Made by a program: the position numbers and the translations under genes. DNA of 64,000 nt from NCBI GenBank assembly GCA_963761615.1, contig CAVXGU010000003.1, positions 434,001 through 498,000 on the forward strand. Reading direction: 5' to 3'. This DNA comes from CAVXGU01 sp963761615 (lineage in GTDB: Bacteria; Acidobacteriota; Vicinamibacteria; Vicinamibacterales; CAVVIG01). Of the stretch, positions 45,476 to 54,288 are shown piece by piece (the stretch's first letter is position 1; each line of letters begins with the position of its first letter). Below the pieces are notes generated by a model. The model was not told where the DNA came from and made no database searches. It saw only the letters and a program-made list of their open reading frames with translations.

Positions 45476-47020
45476 AGGCGCGGCGCCTCGGTGAACTCGC
45501 CGAAGACTCCCCGCAAGGCATCGGCAATCTCACCGACCGTGGCGCGCGCTTCGACGGCCCCGATGATGGGCGGCACCAGATTCGCGCCGTCGGTCGCGGC
45601 GCGCACGACCGCCGCCAGCGCCGCCGTCCACGCGGCCGCGTCGCGGGAGGCGCGGACCGCCTGCACCCTGGCGATCTGGGTCCGCTCGACCTCCGGATCG
45701 ATCTGGAAGATCGGCGGGGAGGCGGCGGACTCGTCGGCGTAGCGGTTGACGCCCACGACCACGGTGCGGCCCGCGTCGACGGCGACCTGGGCGCGGTAGG
45801 CCGACTCCTGGATCTCCCGCTGGATCAGCCCGGTTTCGACCGCGGCGAGCGTGCCGCCGGCCGCGTCGATCCGGGCGATGAGCGCCTCGGCGCCCTGCTC
45901 GATGGCGTTGGTGAGGGACTCGACGGCATACGATCCGGCGACCGGGTCCACCGTGCTGGCGACGCCGGTTTCGGCCGCGATGATCTGCTGCGTGCGCAGC
46001 GCGATGCGCGCCGACTCCTCGGTCGGCAGCGCCAGCGCCTCGTCTCGGCCATTGCAGTGGAGCGACTGCGTCCCGCCGAGGACGGCCGCCATGCGCCTGC
46101 AGTGCGACGCGGACGATGTTGTTGTCGGGCTGCTGCGCGGTCAGCGTGCTGCCGGCCGTCTGGGTGTGGAAGCGCAGTTGCTGGGCGCGCGCGAGGGTCG
46201 CGCCGAAGCGGTCGCGCATGATGCGGGCCCAGAGACGCCGCGCGGCGCGGTACTTCGCGATCTCCTCGAGGAAGTCGTTGTGCGCGTTGAAGAAGAACGA
46301 GATGCGCTGGCCGAACTGGTTCACGTCGAGGCCGGCGTCGATCGCGGCCTGCACGTAGGCGATGGCGTGGGCGAACGTGAAGGCGACTTCCTGCACGGCG
46401 GTCGCGCCGGCTTCGCGGATGTGGTACCCGCTCACCGAGATCGTGTTCCACTGCGGGAGCTCGCGGGAGCAGTAGGCGACGAGATCGGTGACGATCCGGA
46501 GCGACGGCCGCGGCGGATAGATGTAGGTGCCGCGCGCGACGTACTCCTTCAGGATGTCGTTCTGGATCGTGCCCGCCAGCCGTGCCGGCGCGACGCCCTG
46601 GCGCCGGCCCACCGCGACGTAGAGCGCCAGCAGGACGATCGCGGTGGCATTGATGGTCATCGACGTCGACACGCGATCGAGCGGGATCCCGTCGAAGAGG
46701 GCCGCCATGTCCTCGATCGAGTCGATGGCGACCCCCACGCGGCCGACCTCGCCCGCGGCGATCGGCCGATCGGAGTCGTAGCCCATCTGGGTCGGCAGGT
46801 CGAACGCCACGCTCAGGCCGCTCACGCCCTGCTCGAGCAGATAGCGGTACCGGGCGTTCGACTCGGCCGCCGTGCCGAAGCCGGCGTACTGCCGCATCGT
46901 CCACAGCCGGCCGCGATACATCGTCGGCTGGATGCCGCGCGTGAACGGGAACTCGCCGGGGAAGCCCAGAGCCTCGACCGGATCCCAGCCGGCCAGGTCG
47001 TCGGGCGTGCGTGCGCTCAT
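45472..47020 (-). CDS. methylmalonyl-CoA mutase-type large subunit, one-base frameshift at 46093
   Basis: An acyl-CoA mutase catalytic subunit of about 515 residues, rearranging carbon skeletons with adenosylcobalamin. N-terminal part: PFTRGIQPTMYRGRLWTMRQ, GLSVAFDLPTQMGYDSD, TISVSGYHIREAGATA. The C-terminal part in another frame has AAVLGGTQSLHCNGRDEALA, IIAAETGVASTVDPVAGSY. The switch is at 46093: deleting one C (GCG-C-ATG) restores the reading. The Tyr in RQYAGF favours methylmalonyl-CoA over isobutyryl-CoA as substrate, by analogy with known active sites. It lacks the C-terminal B12-binding domain, which must be a separate protein not in this window. Co-transcribed with OppD/OppF. ATG 47020 chosen. 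Confidence 0.88.
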
Positions 47021-47099
47021 GGCGATTGGAGAGCGGGCGGAAAGACCGCCGCCGGAGGCGATTCTATCGCGAATGCGACCGATTCGTCGCCGTAAGTCC

Positions 47100-47128
47100 T
47101 TGACACGTCGAGCCCTGGCACGTACACT
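47100..47128 (+). promoter_or_regulatory. sigma-70-type promoter for the 103-residue ORF
   Basis: TTGACA (47100-47105) and TACACT (47123-47128) are separated by exactly 17 nt, close to consensus. The predicted transcription start is near 47135, giving a leader of about 130 nt before the ATG at 47266. Confidence 0.75.
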
Positions 47129-47157
47129 CGCCATACCTGCAAGGCATTCCGACACAC

Positions 47158-47226
47158 ATGAACACGACTGGCGCCCGATCCCTGTCCACCGCCCTGGTGT
47201 AGGCAGGTTCGGATCGGGAGGCGCCA
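47158..47226 (+). promoter_or_regulatory. structured 5' leader with a 14-codon upstream ORF
   Basis: Within the leader, ATG 47158 opens a 14-codon ORF ending TAG at 47200-47202. Its codons overlap the left arm of a hairpin: TGGCGC and CCGATCC (47169-47181) pair with GGATCGG (47211-47217) and GCGCCA (47221-47226), with a three-base bulge. The uORF stop lies in the loop. This resembles attenuation or cis-regulatory leaders, but no known class is recognised. Confidence 0.45.
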
Positions 47227-47265
47227 CCGGTACCCGGCCCGGCGGCGTTCGAGGGAGGAAGCAGG

Positions 47266-47577
47266 ATGGACGACGTCGTCAACCGGTTCGCGCGAGAGCT
47301 GGCCGACGCAATCGCCGGCGCAGTCGCCGACAGCCCCCAGGTCGAGGCCTGCCGCGAGAGGGCTCGGGCAGCCGGCTTCGAGATGAAAGTGACGATGGAA
47401 GCGGTGGTCGGCTTCGTCAGCCGGTCGCAGACTCCGGCCTCGGCGGCGCTGACCAAGGTCGCCGCCCCCGCGCGCGTGGTCCAGCCGCGCCGCTCGTTCG
47501 AAGTGACCGCCAACGACCGCCGGTTCCTGCGCTCGCTCCGGATCACCGCCGACGAGGCGCCCGAGTCGGTCGAGTAG
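47266..47577 (+). CDS. conserved-looking 103-residue hypothetical protein
   Basis: A small protein of 103 residues. Its N-terminal half is helical and acidic (VNRFARELADAIAGAVAD, CRERARAAGFEMKVTMEAVV), the C-terminal half has a basic patch (VVQPRRSFEVTANDRRFLRS). No signal peptide, cysteine motif or domain is recognised; a DNA- or nucleoid-associated role would fit the basic C-terminus but is speculation. GAGGGAGGAAG just before the ATG is a very strong ribosome site. It has its own promoter, a 130-nt leader and an intrinsic terminator 24 nt after the stop, so it is probably highly expressed. It lies between the minus-strand mutase and gpmA genes. Confidence 0.75.
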   Translation: MDDVVNRFARELADAIAGAVADSPQVEACRERARAAGFEMKVTMEAVVGFVSRSQTPASAALTKVAAPARVVQPRRSFEVTANDRRFLRSLRITADEAPESVE

Positions 47578-47601
47578 CCGCCGTTCGACCCGACTTCTGC
47601 C

Positions 47602-47631
47602 GCCGGTCCGCTCCGCGGACCGGCTTTTTTT
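47602..47631 (+). terminator. intrinsic terminator of the 103-residue ORF
   Basis: GCCGGTCCGC (47602-47611) and GCGGACCGGC (47615-47624) form a perfect 10-bp stem with a TCC loop, followed by seven T residues (47625-47631). On the other strand the hairpin lies 6 nt after the gpmA stop codon, so it may also stop that transcript, though without a T-tract. Confidence 0.9.
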
Positions 47632-48369
47632 ATCCCTTCGTCTGGCTCGCCACCCGCTCGGCCGCCGCCTTCGCCGCCGCCGGATCGCCCAGGTAGTAGT
47701 GACGGAGCGGCGCCAGACGGTCGTCGAGCTCGTAGACCAGCGGGATGCCGGTCGGAATGTTCAGCTCGACGATGTCGTGGTCCGAGATGCCGTCGAGATA
47801 CTTGACGAGCGCCCGCAGGCTGTTGCCATGGGCCGCAATCAGGACGCGTCGGCCCGAGGCGATGGCCGGTGCGATCATCTCGTGCCAGCACGGCAGGAAG
47901 CGCGCGACCGTGTCCTTGAGCGACTCGGTCAGCGGGAGCTCGCTCGGCGCCAGGTCCGCGTAGCGGCGGTCCCGCGACGGATGGCGGTCGTCGTCGGGCG
48001 TGAGCGGCGGCGGCGGGATGTCGTAGCTGCGGCGCCAGATCTTCGTCTGCGCCTCGCCGTGGGTTGCGGCGGTCTCGGCCTTGTTGAGGCCCTGCAGGGC
48101 GCCGTAGTGCCGCTCGTTCAGCCGCCACGACCGCACGACGGGCACCCACATCAGGTCGAGCTCGTCGAGCGCCATCCAGAGCGTGCGGATCGCCCGCTTG
48201 AGGACGGACGTGTATGCGACGTCGAAGGTGTAGCCGCCCTCGCGCAGGAGGCGGCCCGCGCTCGCCGCCTCTTCGCGGCCGCGGGCCGACAGATCGACGT
48301 CGGTCCACCCGGTGAAGCGGTTCTCCTTGTTCCAGGTGCTCTCGCCGTGGCGGAGCAGCACGAGCTTGA

Positions 48370-48373
<4 letters not shown>
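47630..48373 (-). CDS. gpmA: 2,3-bisphosphoglycerate-dependent phosphoglycerate mutase
   Basis: A 247-residue dPGM interconverting 3- and 2-phosphoglycerate. The catalytic RHGE motif is VLLRHGESTWNKENRFTGW, the second catalytic His is in LIAAHGNSLRAL, and SWRLNERHYGALQGLNK is the mutase hallmark. The ATG at 48373 overlaps the eno stop as ATGA, and the gene is the last of a glgC-eno-gpmA series, linking glycogen precursor synthesis to the lower half of glycolysis. Its stop codon TAA overlaps the T-tract of the opposite-strand terminator. Length is normal. Confidence 0.94.
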
Positions 48374-49665
<1,292 letters not shown>

Positions 49666-49687
49666 GGATACCTCATCCAGATGGCGT

Positions 49688-50965
49688 TCAACTGCGGCGG
49701 TCCACGGTGGCTTCCAGGGCGAGCGACGCGTCGTCGACCGGTCCGACGAGGGGCTCGTCCTCGGGGGTCACGACCACCACGCCGCCCTCGGTGACCGTGT
49801 GGCGCCGCTCGTCCTCCTCGCGGTCGTACCCGATGAGGGCCGCCCGTGGAATCAGGACGTCGCGGTCGATGATGGCCCGGCGGATGCGGGCGTGCCGGCC
49901 CACGCGGACGCCGGGCATCAGGATACTCTGCTCGATGCGGCAGAAGCTGTGAACACGGACGTTCGGGCAGAGCACGCTGCCGAGCACCGTGCTGCCCGAG
50001 ATGATGCAGCCGGGCGAGATGATCGAGTCGATCGCCTGGCCGCAGCGCCCCGGTTCGGCGAAGACGAACTTCGCCGGCGCGGCCTGCAGGCGGTAGGTGC
50101 GCACCGGCCACTCCGGATCGTACAGGTTGAAGCTCGGGTTGACGTCGCAGAGGTCCATGTTCGCGTCGTAGTACGCGTCGAGGGTGCCGATGTCGCGCCA
50201 GTACTTCACGGTCTTCTTGTTCTCGTCGAAGAAGCGGTAGGAGTAGACCGGCAGCCGGCCGACGAGTCCGGGGATGATGTTGCGGCCGAAATCGTGCGCG
50301 GTGTCGAGCCCGGCGTCCGCCTCGAGCGCCGCCACCAGCACGTCGGTCTCGAAGATGTACACGCCCATCGACGCCAGCGCGGCGTCGGGCGAGCCGGGCG
50401 CCGGCCTGGGGTGCGCCGGCTTCTCGTCGAACCCGACGACGCGATCGGCCTCGTCCACGATCGTCAGCCCGAAGCGGTGCCCGTCAGAGAGCGGGACCTC
50501 GATCGTCGCCAGCGTCGCGGCCGCGCCGCGCTCCAGGTGGAACCGGAGCATCCGCTGATAGTCCATCTTGTACACGTGGTCGCCGGACAGCACGATGACG
50601 TGGCGGGGGTGCTCCTGGAGGATCGAGTAGAGGTTCTGGTACACGGCGTCGGCCGTGCCCTGGTACCAGTGCTCGCTGACCCGCTTCTGCGGCGGCAGGA
50701 TCTCCACGAATTCGCCCAGCTCCTCGGACACCACGCTCCAGCCCATCCGGATGTGCCGGTTGAGCGAGAGCGACTTGTACTGGGTGGCGATGAAGATGCG
50801 CCGGAAGCCCGAGTTGAGGCAGTTGCTGAGGACGAAATCGATGATCCGGTAGGGGCCGCCGAAGTACACCGCCGGCTTGGCCCGATCCCGGGTCAGGGGT
50901 GCCAGGCGTTCACCCGCGCCGCCGGCGAGCACGATGACCAGGGTGTCGTCGAAGAGAGTGGGCAT
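49688..50965 (-). CDS. glgC: glucose-1-phosphate adenylyltransferase (ADP-glucose pyrophosphorylase)
   Basis: A 425-residue GlgC making ADP-glucose from ATP and glucose 1-phosphate for glycogen or trehalose synthesis. The N-terminal nucleotidyltransferase domain starts VIVLAGGAGERLAPLTRDRAK, with YFGGPYRIIDFVLSNCLNSG, HWYQGTADAVYQNLY, LSGDHVYKMDY and YWRDIGTLDAYYDAN. The C-terminal left-handed beta helix shows hexapeptide repeats (IISPGCIISGSTVLGSVLCP). The start ATG 50965 is preferred; TATAAA (50981-50986) 15 nt upstream looks like its -10. It is the first gene of the glgC-eno-gpmA group. Confidence 0.95.
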   Translation of the reverse strand: MPTLFDDTLVIVLAGGAGERLAPLTRDRAKPAVYFGGPYRIIDFVLSNCLNSGFRRIFIATQYKSLSLNRHIRMGWSVVSEELGEFVEILPPQKRVSEHWYQGTADAVYQNLYSILQEHPRHVIVLSGDHVYKMDYQRMLRFHLERGAAATLATIEVPLSDGHRFGLTIVDEADRVVGFDEKPAHPRPAPGSPDAALASMGVYIFETDVLVAALEADAGLDTAHDFGRNIIPGLVGRLPVYSYRFFDENKKTVKYWRDIGTLDAYYDANMDLCDVNPSFNLYDPEWPVRTYRLQAAPAKFVFAEPGRCGQAIDSIISPGCIISGSTVLGSVLCPNVRVHSFCRIEQSILMPGVRVGRHARIRRAIIDRDVLIPRAALIGYDREEDERRHTVTEGGVVVVTPEDEPLVGPVDDASLALEATVDRRS

Positions 50966-51026
50966 CGGGAGCCGCAACTCTTTATAGCACAAGCATCTGG
51001 CGCAAAACCGTCAGGCGGGATCTGGT

Positions 51027-51055
51027 TTGACTTCGCATAGGGCGATGCCTATGAT
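51027..51055 (+). promoter_or_regulatory. sigma-70-type promoter upstream of the periplasmic protein gene
   Basis: TTGACT (51027-51032) and TATGAT (51050-51055) with a 17-nt spacer, close to consensus. The predicted start is about 35 nt before the ATG at 51100, which has AGGAGA at 51085-51090. Confidence 0.75.
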
Positions 51056-51099
51056 TGGCTGATCACGTAGTCCTCAAAAGAGTCAGGAGATTCGGTTTT

Positions 51100-52119
51100 A
51101 TGGTGAAGCGACGAGCAGTGGTGTCGGCGGCGATCGTGGTGGGGCTGTGCTCAGCGAGCCTCTTCGCCCAGAAAGTCGACAAGAAAGTGCAGGAGGCCCA
51201 GAAGAAGGACGAGCCGGTCGTCGTCAAGCTCGCCGATCAGGTCATGAAGGGCGAGACCATGCCCAACGACCTGAATCTCGCCTGGGCGCACGAGGACTTC
51301 ATCAAGGCTCAGGGCGATCTCGGATACGTGCCGTTCACGCTCTCGCTGGACGCGTCGAAAGTGACGACCGGCATGGTCACGCTCTACTGGCGCGTGATCA
51401 ACACGAACCCGCCGACCGACGACAAGGACAAGAAGGACAAGAAGAAGGGCAAGTACGACTACGAGGGCATCTCGTGGGCGCCGGTGTCCGGCCAGGGGAC
51501 CGCGCTCATCAGCCGCTCGATTGCCGTGCCCGCCGGGACCTACGACGTCTACGTGATCGCCAAGGAGCTGCCCAACGGCGACAAGCACGCGCCGCCGGCC
51601 AAGGAAGCGGTCCTCAAGCACACGCTGGTCGTTCCCGACTTCTGGAACGACACCCTCAACACGAGTTCGGTCATTCTCGCGCAGAGCATGAACCCGATCG
51701 CGGCGCCGCTGACGCCCGAGCAACAGGCCGAGCAGCCCTACGTCCTGGGCACGCTGCAGATCGTTCCGGAGTTCGCGCGCGACTTCAAGAAGACCGGTCA
51801 CCTCTCGACCTTCATGCTCATCTACAACCCGAAGGTCGACGAGGCCAGCAAGAAGCCGAACGTCACCGTCGAATACAACTTCTACGCGAAGAAGGACGGC
51901 GCCGAGAAGTTCTTCAACAAGACCAAGCCGACCGAGCTCAACGCCCAGACGCTGCCGGCCGAATTCGACCTCGCGGCGGGGCACCAGCTCCAGGCGGGCC
52001 AGACGGTTCCGCTCGCGTCGTTCCCCGAGGGTGACTACCGTCTCGAGATCAAGGTCACGGACCACGTCGCGAACACGTCGGTGTCGCGTGACGTGAACTT
52101 CACCGTTCAGGCCTCCTGA
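51100..52119 (+). CDS. exported protein of unknown function
   Basis: A 339-residue protein with a signal peptide (VVSAAIVVGLCSASLFAQ) and a Lys-rich segment at the mature N-terminus (KVDKKVQEAQKKDE). A charged Lys/Asp stretch near residue 110 (DDKDKKDKKKGKYDYEG) separates two beta-rich parts; the C-terminal section ends FPEGDYRLEIKVTDHVANTSV, which resembles an Ig-like or carbohydrate-binding strand arrangement but is not assigned. It has a strong promoter and AGGAGA 9 nt before ATG. A 32-nt gap separates it from the next receptor-like gene, so they may be co-transcribed. Probably an abundant periplasmic protein. Confidence 0.7.
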   Translation: MVKRRAVVSAAIVVGLCSASLFAQKVDKKVQEAQKKDEPVVVKLADQVMKGETMPNDLNLAWAHEDFIKAQGDLGYVPFTLSLDASKVTTGMVTLYWRVINTNPPTDDKDKKDKKKGKYDYEGISWAPVSGQGTALISRSIAVPAGTYDVYVIAKELPNGDKHAPPAKEAVLKHTLVVPDFWNDTLNTSSVILAQSMNPIAAPLTPEQQAEQPYVLGTLQIVPEFARDFKKTGHLSTFMLIYNPKVDEASKKPNVTVEYNFYAKKDGAEKFFNKTKPTELNAQTLPAEFDLAAGHQLQAGQTVPLASFPEGDYRLEIKVTDHVANTSVSRDVNFTVQAS

Positions 52120-52151
52120 CACACGGAGGCGCGCAGCCGCAGGGGGCACGC

Positions 52152-54087
52152 ATGAGACGCATCTCTCCCTCGATGGCGTCGGCGGTTGGCGGTCTGATTC
52201 TGCTAGCGGTCCCGGCAGCCGGCGCGCAGCGCGCGCCGGCTGCGGGCGTGTCCATCATCCCGGTGGCCTCGCTCGAGGTCCAGACGCCGGGATCCATCAG
52301 CGGCGTCGTGCGCGACGAACACGGCACGCCCGTCCCGGGCGCGATGGTCTCCGTGCTCGGACCATCGACCGCGTTCGCGCTGACGGGCCCTGACGGGCGG
52401 TTCGAGCTCGCCTCGCTGCCGCCCGGTCCGTACCTGGTCCGCGTGCACGTGGCCGGCTTCACGCCGCTTCGCGGCGAGATCCTCGAAGTCCGCTCCGGCG
52501 CCCACGTCACCTCGCAGCTGGCCCTCCGTCATGTGCCCGAGGATGCCGCGGCCGCGCCGGCGATCCTGGCGGCGGGCGTCGGCGGCGCCGCCGACGCGGC
52601 CGCGACCTCCGGCGACGGCGCCGATGCCGCGGCGCCCGGCGATGCGCCCGCGACCACCCCGGACGAGGGCGAAACGGCGTGGCGACTGCGCCACGCGCGG
52701 CGCAGCATCCTCAAGGACGGCGTCGTGCCCGTCGCCGTCGTCGCCGACGCCGGCGAGGGTGGCGGAGGACGCCGCGAGGGTGCGCTGGGACGCGCCGTCG
52801 AGTCGCCCGTCCGGGCGGCCAGCGACTTCTTCTCCATGCCCCTGACGCGCGAGGTCAACCTGCTGACCGCCAGCTCGTTCAACGACCCGTCGCAGCTGTT
52901 CCAGGGCGATACCGTCGCGCACGGCATCGCGTACGTGTCGCTCGGGGCGCCGGCGGGGCGCTACGCCGACTGGACGGTGCGAGGCGCGATGACCCAGGGC
53001 GACCTCGCCTCCTGGATCGTCGCCGGTTCGTACCTGACCCGGCCCGACGCGCCCGGCCGGCATCGCTACGACGTGAAGCTGTCGTACAGCACCGAGCGCT
53101 ACGACGGCGGGAATCCAGAGGCGCTGCGCGCCGTCAGCGACGGCAGCCGCAACGTCGGCACCGTCGCCGGCTACGACACCTTCGCCATCAACAAGACCCT
53201 GTCGATCGACTACGGCGCCCGCTATGCGCACTTCGACTACCTGGACGGCCGGAGCCTGATCAGCCCACGGGTGGGCCTGACCGTGGCGCCCACCGACCAC
53301 TTCCGCGTCACCACCGTCCTGCTGCGGCGGGCTCTGGCCCCCGGCGCCGAGGAGTTCGCGCCGCCGATGGAGGGCGGGATTTATCTGCCGCCCCAGCGGA
53401 CCTTCTCGTCGCTCGCGTCCGACGACCGCCTGCGCGCCGAGCACACGACCGGCGTCGACGTCGGGGTCGAACACGACCTGGGCGACAACAGCGCGGTCTC
53501 GGCCCACGCGTACCGCCAGCACGTGGACAACGAGCTCGCCACGCTGTTCGGCGTGGACCTGCCGGACCAGCCCGCCGCGGACGTCGGCCACTACTTCGTC
53601 GGAAGCGCGGGAAACGTCGACCTGGACGGCTGGAGCGCGGGGTTCCGCACCGCCGTGAGCGACCACGTCCGCGGATCGGTCGAGTACCTCGTCGAGTGTC
53701 GCCCACTGGGCGCCGGGCACCGACACGGCGTACCTGGTGCTGCTCGCGCCGTCGGCGGTCCGAAACGGCACCGAGCGGATTCACGATCTGAGCACGACCC
53801 TCGAGACCGACATGCCGGAGACGGCGACGCGCATCCTCGTGCTCTACCGTCTCAGCAACGGCTTCAGCCGCGGCGACGGGAGCGAGGATCCGTCCCTCGA
53901 TTCGCGCTTCGACGTGCAGGTGCGGCAGTCGCTCCCGTTCATGGATTTCAGCACGGCGAAGTGGGAAATGCTCGTCGGCGTGCGCAACTTCTTCCGGGAT
54001 CCGGCGCCCGGCCAGTCGGTCTACGACGAGCTCCTCGTCGTCCGCCCCCCCAAGCGTATCGTCGGCGGCCTGACGGTCCGGTTTTAG
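52152..54087 (+). CDS. carboxypeptidase-regulatory/TonB-type outer-membrane beta-barrel protein, one-base frameshift at 53688
   Basis: About 645 residues if read through. Signal peptide, then a carboxypeptidase-regulatory-like domain (about 45-125: GSISGVVRDEHGTPVPGAMV, DGRFELASLPPGPYLVRV), an Ala/Asp-rich linker, and a barrel with alternating aromatic strands ending in VRF. A C-terminal Phe suits Bam-dependent insertion. The frame breaks at 53688 (GAG TAC C TCG): removing one C joins VEY to SSSVAHWAPGTD and on to the end. AGGGGG lies 6 nt before ATG 52152. It lacks a recognisable plug, so a non-TonB sensor or adhesin is possible. It follows the exported protein gene. Confidence 0.75.
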
Positions 54088-54288
54088 AGAGGATCCGCTC
54101 TTCCGGGGAGCACTACGATCCATCGTGACGGACAACTGATACGTGTCCTTGGATCGAAGGGAGATTTTCCTCGAAGATCCCCGGACAACGCCCTGATTGA
54201 GAATGACTTAGAGCGTGGATCCGATGGAAGATCCAAGGCCGTGCCAGACGGTCCACGCGGGCCGCGGACGTGTTCTTGACGGTGCCCT
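54088..54288. other. 201-nt region between the receptor gene and the histidine kinase gene
   Basis: Comparatively AT-rich, with several GATCC/GGATC words. It contains TTGACG at 54276-54281 without a matching -10 before the GTG of the kinase gene. No clear promoter, terminator or RNA gene was identified; no ORF longer than a few codons with coding bias was seen. Confidence 0.5.

Noticed and set aside
54088..54288. Cluster of GATCC words suggesting a repeat or operator array
   Set aside because: Spacing is irregular and no longer unit is shared, so it is reported only as unassigned intergenic sequence.
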